From positions 12,547-76,546 of the forward strand of contig QANZ01017498.1 in assembly GCA_003254925.1 (NCBI GenBank): a DNA stretch of 64,000 bases, read 5' to 3'. The notes under the pieces are model-generated. The model was given only the letters and a program-made list of their open reading frames with translations, was not told the DNA's origin and made no database searches. Shown one piece after another: positions 10,905 through 22,932 of the stretch. Source of the DNA: Chamaecrista fasciculata. Taxonomy: Eukaryota > Streptophyta > Magnoliopsida > Fabales > Fabaceae. Position 1 is the stretch's first letter, and each line of letters begins with the position of its first letter. The translations under genes and the position numbers were made by a program.

Positions 10905-11060
10905 AAAAGTGGGCTTGGCCCAAATAGTTAAAGTTAAGGAATTGGATAAGAGGTAGTGGCTTCAAATCCCAACTTTTCCATTTTCCTCACCTTTTCTTTT
11001 TTTTTTTTTTTNNNNNNNNNNNNNNNNNNNNNNNNNNTTTTCTTTTTTTTTTTTTTTAAT
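10905..11060 (+). repeat. Possible tRNA-derived SINE with poly-T tail, interrupted by N gap
   Basis: The segment from GTGGGCTTGGCCCAAATAG to GGCTTCAAATCCC resembles an A box (TTGGCCCAAATAGTTAA) and, about 45 bases on, a B box (GGCTTCAAATCC) of RNA polymerase III promoters. It is followed by a T-rich tail, as in plant SINEs. The tail contains 26 N (11012-11037), so the end cannot be examined and no TSD could be tested. Chance similarity is possible. Confidence 0.3.
11012..11037. other. Assembly gap (26 N)
   Basis: A run of 26 unknown bases inside a poly-T tract. Single N bases also occur at 20937 and 25671. Confidence 0.99.
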
Positions 11061-11175
11061 TTTTTTTTATATTTCGTTTTTTATATTATTATTATTTTTA
11101 TTATTTCATTTTTATTTATTTTTTTATTTCTAAATGCAAATCTTATTTCATTTTAGGCATTTTCTTTTGGGAATT

Positions 11176-12110
11176 TTTCTTATGCCGCTAAAGATAGTAG
11201 AAACAGTTCGCAAAACTGTCGCAAAAGATAATAGTGAGAGTTTTCAAAGTCATTGCTAAGAACAATTGCGACCATTTTCGATATTGTTGTTGAAGATAAT
11301 AGTGACGATTCACAAAATTGCTGCTAAAGACAGTTATGATTGTTTGTAATACCACTGCTGAAGACAATAACAAAAATTTTCAAAATTGCTGCTTCAGACA
11401 ATATCAATGGTTCATAAAACTATTGCAAAAAATACTAGCAACAAAACCTAAAATCGTTATTAAAGACAATAGCAATGGTTCGCAAAACTGTTGCTAAAGA
11501 AAATATAGTGACAGTTTTCAAAGTTGCTACTAAAAACAATAGCTATAGTTCACTTAATCACTGCTAAAGACAATAGCATGAGTTTTGAAAACCGTTGTTT
11601 TAGAAAATAGCAACCACTTTCATTATTGTTATTGAAGATAGTATCGACGATTCACAAAACTGTTGCTAATTACAAGAGCGATAGTTCGCAAAATCGTAGG
11701 TAAAGCTAATAGCAACGATTTTCAAAACCACTGCTTGAGACAATAGAGACGGTTCGCAAAACTTGCAAAAAAACAATAGCAACGACACCTAAAATTGCTA
11801 CTAAAGACAATAATGTCCATTTTCAATATTGTTGTTGAAGATAGTGGCGGCGGTTCGCCAAATTGCTGTTAAAGAAAGTAACGATAGTTCATAAGACTGC
11901 TAGTAAATACAATAACAACAATTTTCAAAATCGTTGTTGAAAACAATAACGATGGTTCACATAACCACTGCAAAATAAAATAGCGACAATTGTAAAAATC
12001 GCAACCAAAAAAAAAATAGCAACAATTTTTAAAGTCGCTGCTAAAGATAATGGCAATTACAACTAAAACCCTTGTTTAAACCAATAACAATAGTTTGCAA
12101 AACCGCAATT
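11176..12110. repeat. Degenerate ~33-bp tandem array, copy 2
   Basis: This is the same array type and orientation as 1240-2035: GCTAAAGACAATAGC and GGTTCGCAAAACTG words recur at roughly 33-base steps for over 900 bases. Flanking sequence is unrelated to that around copy 1. No CACTA terminus or TSD was found on either side. Confidence 0.7.
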
Positions 12111-12662
12111 TTCATGTGCGTGATTCATCCTATCATTATAATACTATATTACAGATAAGTTAAAACGTATTGTAGTCTTTTAAATAAGTGAGATCTTCTC
12201 GCCATTTTGATTGATCCCATAACTTAAATTTCCAAAAAAGCAAGATCCAATGCAAAATTAACGTGACTTTAATCAAATCTCATTTTTAAATTCGAAAGAT
12301 CTACATTGAGCAGAGGAATCCACACGGACTGAAGGAATCATTACATTTTACCACTACTGTGCTCTCGGCAACATATATTCTTAGTTTCATCATCTTCTTT
12401 AACCCAAACCTAGGACATAATCATAATTACAGTCCAAAGAGTAATTGGTGTCTAATAAATAAATAATGACTATGCACTGTAGTTCTTTTTTAACATTTAT
12501 CTAGTATTTAATTCTTTCTTTAATTTACAATAAAAATAAGCAAATCACTTCTAGTTTAATATAATTTAGTACTCAAAAGGGTATTAATTTAATTAATTTT
12601 ATAACAACGTACGGTTGAGCCTAATAAAAGAATTAATAATGTTTTACAAAATGGTAATCTCA
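12111..12662. other. AT-rich spacer, no gene seen
   Basis: No coding frame, transposon end or RNA gene could be supported. Confidence 0.5.
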
Positions 12663-12672
12663 AATTCAAATT

Positions 12673-13044
12673 GGTAAAAGTGCACTTTTGATCCCATTTC
12701 TTTTGCTCATGTCTCAATTTGGTTCTGTATCTATTTTTGTTACACTTTTAGTCCCATATATTTTGCTCAAATCGCAATTTGGTCTCGTATCTTTCTTTGT
12801 TGCACTTTTGCTCATTACTTTTCATCTAATTACAGAATTGGTCTCATATCTTTGCAAAATGTTCCACATTGTGAGACTAACGGTGAAACTTTTTACAAGT
12901 ATATGAGACCCAATTTGTAACCAAAAAAAAATGAGACCAATTTTACATATGACTAAAAGATATGAGATCAAAGTATAACAAAAACGATACAAAACCAAAT
13001 TGAGGCCTGAGTAAAAGAGATGGAACAAAAAGTACACTTTCGTC
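12673..13044. mobile_element. Foldback MITE, 10-bp TSD AATTCAAATT
   Basis: The two arms are inverted: GGTAAAAGTGCACTTTTGAT on the left against GACGAAAGTGTACTTTTTGT read from the right. Pairing continues through the 'CTCAATTTGGTTCTGTATC' word to near the centre. A perfect 10-bp duplication AATTCAAATT flanks it (12663-12672 and 13045-13054). The TSD size and long arms fit a Mutator-like MITE. The 372 bp encode nothing; short frames on both strands are the palindrome itself. A half copy of the same family lies at 25550-25680. Confidence 0.85.
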
Positions 13045-13054
13045 AATTCAAATT

Positions 13055-13907
13055 TTACAAATAGATATAGAGACACTCACATTTAGTGTTTGTCAGTCCC
13101 TGAAGCAAAATTATTTTAATAGATGATACTAATTAGTGGAAATAATAAAATAAATAAAGAGGATACATTTATAATTAAAAGGAAAATATTATAGTACGTT
13201 ACTAATGAATATTTTAAGAAAGTTTAACAATATAATCAATAAATTAAAACTGTTTCATCAATAAATTTGCATAATATATATTAGCAGTTAATTAAACGAA
13301 ATTGAAAATTTTTGCAAACACAATCAATAAAATTATTAACAACAAACCTATGTAACAAAATTGAATGTAAGTTCAAATTTTATAAGAAAAGAGGAAACTT
13401 ATACCTTCATTTTTTTGCTGAATATTCATTTTGTTACTAGTTCAACCTTGAATTTATGCACAACTCTACTCTTTAAATTAAACTTTCATTATGTAGACTT
13501 AATTATTTAGAAGCCTCTCTTAATATATTAATTACCTACACGTCATTCAGACCATAACCACATTAACCACAATGATGTCTATATATGTCCCATTAAACAA
13601 CTTCACCATGCAATTGTAATCATCTTGATGTTAAGAGATCTCTTGAGATTCAAAGTGTCTCTCAACAACTATTCAAAGATTAAACAAAATAATGATAATT
13701 GTGAAAAAGAGAGAAGAAGATATGAACTCAAACAATTAACGTGATTTAGTTATAAAAAAAATTAATGTGATTTAGCCAGTGTAATAACCTACATCCACTC
13801 TAAGAACAAAGAGCTTTCACTATGTAGAATTAGAGTTTATAATGATGATGAATGAACAACCCTTAAAGTCCTACCTCTTCAATAATTACTAACGTATTTA
13901 TAAGCAT
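13055..13907. other. AT-rich spacer, no gene seen
   Basis: AT-rich, with stops in all frames and no recognisable element ends. Confidence 0.5.
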
Positions 13908-13917
13908 CTCAAAACTC

Positions 13918-14084
13918 GAGAGTGGATCTACTGAATTATGAGAGTAATAAAGTATGGTGAAGTATGAATATGAACCATCCATTCTATTTATAGTTTAGTT
14001 CCCAATGATGGTTGAAGGAATGGATGGTTCAGATTCATACTTCACCATACTTTATCACTCTCATAATTTAGCAGATCCATTCCC
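13918..14084. mobile_element. Short hairpin MITE, 10-bp TSD CTCAAAACTC
   Basis: The 167-bp segment folds almost entirely. The arm TGGATCTACTGAATTATGAG... pairs with its inverted copy ending ...CTCATAATTTAGCAGATCCA over about 61 bases with about 4 mismatches, around a loop of about 36 bases. The direct repeat CTCAAAACTC is perfect at 13908-13917 and 14085-14094. Size and structure resemble a miRNA-like foldback, so a transcript could be diced. No evidence of transcription is visible. Confidence 0.85.
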
Positions 14085-14094
14085 CTCAAAACTC

Positions 14095-14686
14095 TAACCC
14101 TATAAAAATTACTTAACCTAGGCCCATTAGGTTAAAAGGTCAAAATACTTAATTATTGATCATACCATGAATACTTAAACAATTGTAATTAACTGAATAT
14201 AAGTCACTTAAAAAATTATAAGATCATTGGAACAAAAAACTAAATATAATATAATTCAAATTCATATAGTCATAATTAAGTTATAAAGCGTAATTATAAC
14301 ATTAACATAGTGAAGCAAACAAAAATAGAAAACTAAACTAAAAATGTCATAAGCACAAGTTTCATAAATTAATAAAAATCATCATAAAATGTCATTTTTC
14401 ATAATATTCATCATTAGTAATATCATCAAGTGACACTTCATAGTTCATGAATCATGATTATTATCTCTATCAAGTTTCAGTTCACAATCAACATTCTCTA
14501 ACTTTTTGTCCATAAATAAAAGAAAAATAATTGGACTGATTCATTTGATTTTCCACTAGTTATTTGGTCGGGTGATTTTAAATTATCACACCATTGATCG
14601 ATTCCTAGTTCAATAATTTTTTTAAAACTATGAAATATATTGCACATGGAAAGCTCAAAACTTTTAGAATTCTATCAAACAATAAA
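14095..14686. other. AT-rich spacer, no gene seen
   Basis: No element ends or coding sequence could be supported. Confidence 0.5.
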
Positions 14687-15219
14687 GGCTCCGTTTGGTA
14701 CCATTTGAGGTATGTAAAGGAAAGGGTTTTACAAGGGAAAAATTGTGAGGGAAAGGAAAAGTAGTTGAGGGAATGTAAAGTAGGTAAAAATTGAAAATGT
14801 TTGGTATAAAAAGGTAGGGGAGGGAAAGTAAAATAGATATAGAAAAAAATGACAAAAATGCCCTTCCCACAACCACCACCAGACCGCCGCCTACCACCAC
14901 CATCCACGGTGGTCGGCGCCGCCGTACACGGAGGTCCACGGTGGTCGGCGCCGCCGTACACCGCCGCCACCGTTCACCATTTGGGGGAGGAGATGGGATA
15001 GGAGTGAGATGGGCAAATTAGGAATTCTACCATAATTCCCTAGGTAGACTTGGATTACATCAGAAATGTGAAGTAAAGAAAAATGGCCTATGTAATGTAA
15101 AGCCCTTTACATTGTAATCCACTTTACATAGCTCAAATTACCATACCATACACCTGAAAATCTTGGAATTCGTGTCCTTTTACATTGTAAAACCCATTTC
15201 ATGGGTACCAAACGGAGCC
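14687..15219. mobile_element. Tourist-like (PIF/Harbinger-type) MITE with GC-rich insert
   Basis: Near-perfect terminal inverted repeats GGCTCCGTTTGGTACC and GGTACCAAACGGAGCC bound 533 bp, flanked by AAA on both sides, in keeping with the 3-bp TSD of the PIF/Harbinger group. The 'GTTTGG...CCAAAC' wording is typical of plant Tourist-like MITEs. Its centre (about 14870-14980) holds a GC-rich stretch with two direct copies of CCACGGTGGTCGGCGCCGCC, unlike the AT-rich rest. This may be picked-up sequence or an expansion. Frames through it are low-complexity and not supported as a gene. Confidence 0.75.
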
Positions 15220-15384
15220 AAAATATAAACAATGAAGCAGAATGGACTAGTCTCTTAAAAAAACTAATAAACTCATTTCTTAAAAAAAAAATAATAAACT
15301 CATTTTTTGAAATTTTGCTGACACATGTGTTTACAATTAATGTTCAATATAGTATATTAAATAAGATTGTCTCCAATTTAAAAA

Positions 15385-15604
15385 AAGACAAAACTTATAT
15401 CAAGTTCATTATATCCTTGTTATCAAGTTCTCCAATCGACATTTGACACGTGACAAAAATTTTATACATGACCAATCATGATAGAGAGAATATTAAATAC
15501 CACTTTTTGCATGGCCAATCATTGAAGAGAGAGAATATAATTAAAACTTATAATTGAAGGAAATTGATAGCAATAATATAAGGGACTTGATATAAATTTT
15601 TTCC
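15385..15604. mobile_element. MITE family M1, copy A (complete)
   Basis: Left end ACTTATATCAAGTTCATTAT and right end ATATAAGGGACTTGATATAA are inverted copies. The interior ATTTTATACATGACCAATCA...TTTTTGCATGGCCAATCATTG matches copies B (16075-17751) and C (35030-35235). Outer ends are read approximately and no TSD was fixed. It shows the uninterrupted form of copy B and so proves the insertion in B. Confidence 0.75.
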
Positions 15605-16074
15605 TTAAAAAAATAGTACTTGTAAAGAGCCAAAAAAAAAAAGCCATACAACAAAAATATTTCATGTCAAGTTTAAAATTAAAAAAAATAAATATTTAAA
15701 CTCTTATTTAACTGTAAAACAGTTTTCAATACAAAAGTGCCACAAAAAGCAACAGTAGGTGGCTGTTATTAGTTAGGTGTTAGGTAATTAGTGGCAGGCT
15801 AATAAGACAGTTAATTAATGACAGAATCTAGGCAAAGATACAGCTTAATTTCCTCCCTTTTTTAAGCAATCTTTCTTTAATCAAAGTTAGCAACTAGAGT
15901 TAAGGGTAGTTAGATAAACCAATCATGCATTTCAGAGAGATGACATGATGTGTTTAAATGCTTAATTAGAATAAATGATCATTGAAAATACACTTTAATT
16001 AATAATAATTAAACTAATAATGATTAATTTAGTTTCCCAACCGTATTATTTATGAGGATACCCAACTTTTATAA
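15605..16074. other. AT-rich spacer between MITE copies A and B
   Basis: No coding frame or element end could be supported. Confidence 0.5.
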
Positions 16075-17751
16075 GGGCAAAAATTAAGTAAGGTTACTTA
16101 TATCTTTGTTATAAGGTTTCTCAATCAACATTTGACACGTTGCAAAAATTTTATGCATGACCAATCATGACAGAAAATGAATATTAAACACACTTTTTTG
16201 CATGACCAATTGATAACTCTAATAATTTAGAGTTAGTTAGTCTTAATCTCAGGTCATTTCAAGGCTTTTATCCATGTTTTAATTTTTTAATGAAGCTTAA
16301 TAGGTGAATATTTTGTGTTTTATTAGTTGTAGATGTTTAGTTTTAGTTTTAAGTTTGTGTTTGTTTTGTTTTGTTTATTTACGTTTTATGTTGCTCAAGA
16401 TAACCAATGATTTCGAACACTCATTTGATTGAGTATTTTATGTTTCAGAACCTTGAATCGAAGCTTAAAATGTCTAAAGATGTTGAGAGGTCCGCGTTCT
16501 CCGTTTGAAGCGAATCAAAGTCAAAACGAAGATTTTAGTGTTGTTATATTCTCTTGCTCGCCTAGGCTCCATGCGTATTCCAGCTCAGCATAAGTGAGCC
16601 TTACTCGCCTAGGTGAGGTGCCGATCGCCTAGGCGAGTCAAAGGCAGTGTTTCGCGAGTTAAGGGCTGTTCTGCGTCATTTCGAAAGGGGGGGGGGACTA
16701 ATTTGGACTTGGGGAAGCAACCCTAGCTAGGAGTCAAGTGGAGCTCGAAATTGGTGGGGAAGTTTGGAATTTTGCTTGGGGACGTCAAATTTGGTGGATT
16801 GGAGGCATTTGGAGTGAAGATTTGGGATTGTACTCTTGGTTTTTTCGCATCTCCTCTCTTTTCTTCCTCTTAGGGTTCATCATGTTTGTTGTTTCCATGT
16901 TCTTGAGTATGATAGGCTAGGCTTTATAGTTCTCTAGGATTAGAACTACTTTGCAATGTAAAGTAACCGATTGATTATGGATGATTTTGGTTTTTAAGTT
17001 CAATTGATGAGTTTTATATTTTCTCCCTCTTTTTGTAACCACCAATTTTGGGGATTCTTATGAATTGCTTTGATTTATGCTTGAAAGAGATTGATTGAAG
17101 CTGGTTCTTGCATTGATTGCCTCTAGATTCTATTTTCTAATGGAATTTGTTAATAGGATAGAGATATACCTATTAGCCTAGGGGAACCCAATTGAACTTG
17201 AACTTAATGCATTAATATAGTTTGTTCACCATAGAAATATAGGTGGATTAATTAGATTCAATAGGCTTATAATTGACTGAAAGGTAACTATAGGTAATTA
17301 AGAGTTCATGGTTAGCTTGCTACAATCATAAATCCATAATCAGAATAGTTAATTAGTTAAGTGAAATTGCTAAGTAGGGACAATCCTAGGGAAGTTCTTT
17401 ACATTTGATATCTAGGAATTTTTTCTGTGTTCAGTTTGGTATCTATTTATTGCATTTTAGCTTTGTTTTATATAATCTTTTATCAGTAATTGTTGCTTAG
17501 ATTAAATGAAGTGCTATAGTCTGTGTTTAGAATAAATTCACGAATATATTCTCGGTGGGACATACCCGGTGCTCAAGCCTAGTATATTGCTTCGGTAGTG
17601 TACGCTTGCACTTGGGGTTTTATAAATTTAAAACTTGCTTAGAAAAAGAAATAGCGCAATACCAATCATAGAAGAGAGAGAATGTAACTCAAGCTTGTGA
17701 TTGGAGAAATCTTATAACAAAGACATAAGAAACTTTACCTAAATTTTTTCC
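16075..17751. mobile_element. MITE family M1, copy B, split by a solo LTR
   Basis: The left half 16075-16210 and right half 17661-17751 together equal copy A. The inverted ends are GGTTACTTATATCTTTGTTATAAGG and, read inverted, AGTTTCTTATGTCTTTGTTATAAG. The break falls in TTTTTTGCATGACCAAT|CATAGAAGAGAG, where copy A reads CATGGCCAATCATTGAAGAG without interruption. Confidence 0.8.
16211..17660 (+). mobile_element. Solo LTR-like insertion, TSD ACCAAT/CCAAT
   Basis: About 1,450 bp begin TGATAACTCTAATAATTTAG and end near AAATAGCGCAAT. ACCAAT is repeated on both sides (16205-16210 and 17661-17666), and the empty site is known from MITE copy A. Layout is that of long plant Ty3-gypsy LTRs: a GC-rich mid-part with CGCCTAGGCGAG motifs, a G9 run at about 16686, a leader-like section, and an end reading CGGTGGGACATACCCGGTGC...CACTTGGGGTTTT. 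The last bases are not the usual CA if the TSD is six bases. No internal region is present, so it is a solo LTR. The lineage (perhaps Athila/Tat) is inferred from layout only. Confidence 0.7.
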
Positions 17752-20653
17752 TTTTTGTAAATTATAGTTAAATACATATATTTTCGAAGCACTTCAAACT
17801 CCAATGTACATTTTTTTTTTTGCTAAAGTATAATTTTGATTCCTTTTTTTAATCAAATTGCAAATCAACTCATTATTTTTTTCTTATCTTCAATCTCACA
17901 TTTTCGTAAAATGTTACATTGTTAGTCTTACCCTCATTTCCATCCCTCTTCCTCCATCAATGCTAGCGTGGTCTGCTGATGTAACATGCTAAAGGCTCAA
18001 GTGTGGATTTGATCTCATTTGTTGACAATTCCATTTAAGAAGAAAAAAGACTTGTCAAAAGTAACACATAGTTTTGAACTCGTCACAATCTAACTTAAAA
18101 TGAGAAAGATATGACTAACTTTACTTATTTGAATATGAAAATAGTGACCCACTTTCAGAGCCTAATTTGACATTGTTTGTTGAGGCCCCAACTAAACAAA
18201 GAAAAAACTCGTGTCACCAAACTCGTCACAAGAAGACTTTAAAATGATAGAGATATGATCACATTCAGTCTTTAAACCGATGATTAAAACTTTTAGAAAA
18301 GATATAAGACCAAAATTGTAAAAGAAAAAAAAAGATAAATAGAAGATTGCAAGTTGCAACTTACTAGTTCAAAAAATAAAAGTTGCAACTTACTCCGTAG
18401 ATAAAAGACTAAAATTGCACTTTAACTTTTAGCATGCCACGTCAACATGCACGTAAGTGTTACCAAAAGAAGAGAGATGGAAATGAGTGTCACAATGAAA
18501 CTTTTCAAAAATATCTAAAATAAAAAGTAGTAATGTTTTTCTTATATATTGATCACTTAATTATTGTCAACATGAAAATGAAGAAACATTACTATTGTCC
18601 TTTTTTTTCCAATGAGCATTAACTATACATAATATAAAAAAAAAATAACTATATCATTAATTTAAATGCCCACCTCTTTCATCCTCTAAAATATATATGA
18701 TATATCTATCTTTAAAGATCGATCTCGTGAGGGTAATGGGATGTTGAATGATTATTCATAAAGTTAAAGTAAATTTAATGGTGTCAATAAAGTTCGGTTT
18801 TTTTTTTAGTACAAATAAAGTTGGGGTTTAGCTAGCGTTGGATCCTTTTGTTTTTTTACTTGTCATATCAATGTGTTTTGTTGACATATACCCTTTAACA
18901 ACATCCCACGTGGGGCGCAAAACAAACTCATAGTGCCATATTTCGCTTGTGAATTGTGATCCATTTAATTTAATTATATCTTATTAAGTATCATAAAACC
19001 GTAAATTTCATTTATTTGATCCAATATGGATATGGGTAAAAATGAAATAGATTTGAATATAAAAATTTATCCGTGCAAAATTACTTTTGAACAAATTTGG
19101 ATCTGACTCCAAGTATAAGGATATTCATCAATTTGTATCTAATCCGCTATAGTAATTTTAAGTTTTATAATATATAAATATATAAATATTATATATAATA
19201 TTGAATTATATTATATACAAATATAAAATTAAATTTTTGTATATATTATAATATTGCATAATATAATTCAGTTATATTTTATAAAAATAAATTATTTGTT
19301 TTAATTTTTTTAGGTCTAAATTTAGTTTTAGGAACTCAACTGTTCGTTGGATACGAGATGATGATTGAATTTGATACCAACACGAGTATGCGTTCGGGGA
19401 TAAGGATAACATTTTCTTATGGGTTTGCCCCGGTGATCATGGTGTCCTATCTAGACTCTACCTATGATCACCCCTATCTCTTATATAAATAATATATATA
19501 TAGGTTGTTTATCAAATATATATAGGTTAAAATTTTATTTTGGTAGCTAGCTAAAATATATGATGAATTTCACCTTAAAATATTTTTTGGTTCTATTTTG
19601 GTCTTTAAAGTTTTTCATTTGTTCTTGTTAATTAGTTTCTTTTGTAATTCTATCTAATGTGTGTCGACGTTATTTTTTAGTTGGATAATTGACCTGAAAA
19701 TTTTTTTCTCATACTTATTCTAATAAGTGAGTTAAAGAAATTAATAGAGTTGTTGTAATCTTATTCTTTGGCAAGTATTATAACGAGATCAAAGATTGTG
19801 CCTACTATTATAGAGATTGTGCCTACTATTATAGTAAGATTAGACAATTTTTTTTTATCAACTCACTAATTAATTATAATATGTATGAAAGAAAAATCCA
19901 CATAAATCAATTGTCGAGCTAGAAGATAACATCATAAGTCATATAAAATCACAATAAAATAAAAAAATATTTTAGAAAACAAAACAGAATTCATCCTATC
20001 CTAGAAAGATTAAGATCCGATTTTGACCTATATGTATTATGATTTCTTATGTGTACTTAATTAAATTATATATATTGTTAAAATTTGGAAAATATAAAAT
20101 GTAAAAAGTAATATTTTTTTTATTGTAGTTCACATATGACAAATACCGTTATGTATAGAGAGAGTGATGGTGGCTACTTATATGTGTCTAGAAATAAAAA
20201 CTAATAATTAGTTATAATAAAATTGAAACTTTTGTATGTGTGATGTGATTTGTTCAATCATATTTTTGGAGACATTGATTGAGAAATGCATGCGCCTTCA
20301 ATTTAAACATATATCTTTAGAATTACTCTTCTTAAAAAATCAACTAGAGTTTTATGGAAAAGTGTCAACTTCTATTGATGTAAGTTTGAAGGTGATTTTG
20401 AGATAGCTTGTCTATGACATAGTTAACAGAAAGCTAATTGTGAGCTGTAAACCTCACTATAAAGGAAAAAATTAAGATTTTTATTATTAGATTTATTAAT
20501 TAAAAATTACATCTATATATAATTTAAAATTTAATATTTTGTAATTAATTATGCAAAGATTCATACATGTCTTGTTTTAATGATAAATTTAAATAATAAT
20601 AATAATAAAAAACTTATCTAATTCAAAATAAGAAAATCTAATTCATGAAATAC
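17752..20653. other. Long AT-rich intergenic stretch, no gene
   Basis: No supported gene. 17800-18500 contains MITE-like wording (CTAAAGTATAATTTTGATTCC near the left, AAGACTAAAATTGCACTTTAAC near 18400) that is roughly inverted and may be a decayed foldback element. 19330-19470 has GC-richer wording (GGGTTTGCCCCGGTGATCATGG) of a dispersed repeat. The rest is AT-rich with TA runs. Confidence 0.4.
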
Positions 20654-20656
20654 TAA

Positions 20657-21609
20657 GGCTCTGTTTGGGGACACCCCAATCCTAATCCAATCTCATTCAA
20701 TCTTAATCTCATCTTAGGATTGGATGAACAGTACTGGTTGGGTGTTTTTTGGAACCTCCATCTTATCTCATCTCATCCACATCATCATCTCATTCACAAC
20801 ATCATCTCATTTTCCCTTACAATTACTAATATATCCCTACTTACACACATATAATTACCTATACTTTAATACAAATATAAAAAAGAGAACTAGACAAAAT
20901 AGTAATTTTACATACCCTCATTTATTACACTTATAANCAAAATGAACCTTTCACCACACATTTTATTACAATTTAGTGTTGTTTTGTAATTTGCTATTTA
21001 GTCCTCAAACTATTATTTGTTATTCTTTTGTCGTTGAATTTCATAAATAGACCCCATTATTAATGATTGGGGTTTTCTACAAGGCCCGAGTTATCATTTA
21101 CACATGTTAGAGATTGATTAATTGGAACAGTTCGAATTTATGGACCAAATTGTATTTTTAAAAATAATTCCAATATTATTTTCATTTTGGCCTATAATCT
21201 CATCCACTTGGATTTGGATTGACCCCTAACCCTCAATCCAAATTTTCTCATCCTCACAATTTCCAATACCATATCACACTTCCCAATATCATCTCATCTC
21301 AATATCATTTCAATCAAAACACAACCAAACACCTATCATCTCATCTCATTATCTCCATCTCATCTCATTATTTCCTACCATTTCTACCCCTATACAAATT
21401 ACAAAAATCCATCAATTTATTTCTACCAACCACAATCATTACATACCCTTTTATATAATTTCACACCCTATTTAACATCATTATCACTAAAATCACCCAA
21501 ACACCAATACATCATCTCATCTCATCCAATTAAAAAATAATCTCATCCCATCCATTTGGATGAGATTGGATGAGATTGAATTAAAATTAAAGTTCTCCCA
21601 AACAGACCC
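20657..21609. mobile_element. Tourist-like (PIF/Harbinger-type) element, TSD TAA
   Basis: The ends GGCTCTGTTTGGGGA and TCCCAAACAGACCC are inverted, and TAA flanks both (20654-20656, 21610-21612), the preferred 3-bp target of this superfamily. The 953 bp interior is rich in CATCTCATC repeats and has subterminal inverted wording (CCAATCTCATTC / GGATGAGATTGG). No transposase is visible. Chance frames here are Ser/Pro/His-rich and not genes. One N at 20937. Confidence 0.85.
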
Positions 21610-21612
21610 TAA

Positions 21613-21907
21613 ACCTGCTATTTGAATATAATTATCTCTACATTAATGCTTTCCTTTTTTTAAATTAAATTTGAGTGGCTGAAAATCAAAAAATATTAAT
21701 TTAGTACAAATTTAAAAAATAACAAATATAAAAGTTTAAATTCTAAGATTAAATCATCGACACCAAAAGAATTAAATTGTTGACAATTAGAATGTTTCGG
21801 AGATTAATAGTATATTTCAATTATTCAATGACTGATTGATTGTCTTAATGACTGTTCCTACATGGCTCCTATTAATTAATTAATTGAGTACCTTTATAGA
21901 AAGAGCA
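21613..21907. other. AT-rich spacer
   Basis: Nothing supported. Confidence 0.5.
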
Positions 21908-22932
21908 TGATGTCTCCTAGGCATAGCCTCCCAGGCATAGCCTCCAAAGCTTCGCCTCCAAGGCATCGCCATAGCCTCCAGGGCATCGCCTCAAAGGCTT
22001 CGCCTCCAAGGTGTCCAAGACAAGGAAGCTTCCCCAAGATATCTAAGAGGCAAATAACCAAGAGGAAGCCTACAAGGTGTCTATGAGATGTCCAAATGAA
22101 TAAGAGCAAGACACCTTATATAGGCTTGACATAGACCACATGCCACCCGCAACATCCTTACTTAGACAAGGTAGGGAATGTTGTGAAGGAAGAGAGGCGC
22201 CTCCTCCCTCCTTCCCCGAGAACAATCCTAGGGTGTGACTTGGTAGGATTGAAGTAAAGGCTTTTTCGTGCTTGGTCACGATCGCTTTGAATAAGTAAGG
22301 TAAGAATTTAGTCTTTAGTAAATGAAGTGATGTTCATTTGAGCTCAGACCATCTTGCCTTGCCTGCCAAGATGCCCACGTCACCTTCCCGTATCAACCCC
22401 TTTGAGTTGACAGTTACCTTGATGTCCACGTCACCTTCTCCCATCAGACCCATGAGCTGACAGTTACCTCACTTCTATTTTCTCACTTTCCCGTATCTTA
22501 CGTTTCACCTTCTCCATTTTCCCACTTTCCCATATCTGACGAAATTATGTCCCCACGTTCTCCATGTTGCTTCACGCTCAACATCATCCCATAACATAAC
22601 TGTCATCATCAGCCACCTCTATAGATAGCTCCCTCACCCCCCCCCCCCTCTCAGAGAAAGGGTTAAGCACTTCCTAGTCTGAAACACCGAGAGATTTTTC
22701 CATATCCCTCTGAGCTCTTACGAACATACTTTATTTACTTTCGCTCTGAGTTCTCTTGTCTTACCAGTGCTTGCTCTGAGCGCTTTGCTTCTTCCCTATC
22801 GAGAACCTCCCAAGGGTTATTCTTTCATCTAATTTCATTGTTATTATTTACTTTGATAATATTTCTTTGTTGTTTTCTGTGTTTCTTATTGTTGCTCTGG
22901 ACCTCCAAGTATGAACCCCCGTTCCCGGAACA
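21908..22932 (+). mobile_element. LTR-like block, probable solo LTR (~1.02 kb)
   Basis: Starts at TGATGTCTCC (or TGTCTCC at 21911) and ends GTTCCCGGAACA. It contains a degenerate tandem of GCCTCCAAGGCATCGCC/GCATAGCCTCC (21915-22010), a CT-rich zone with C10 near 22640, a TATA-like TCTATAGATAGCTCCC at 22617, and a T-rich 3' part. ATGA occurs at both outer borders, but a clean 5-bp TSD was not found. The composition is that of plant gypsy LTRs. No internal region or coding sequence. Confidence 0.5.

Noticed and set aside
1240..12110. Firm CACTA transposon spanning both arrays
   Set aside because: No CACTA/TAGTG termini, TSD or transposase found; recorded only as a hypothesis.
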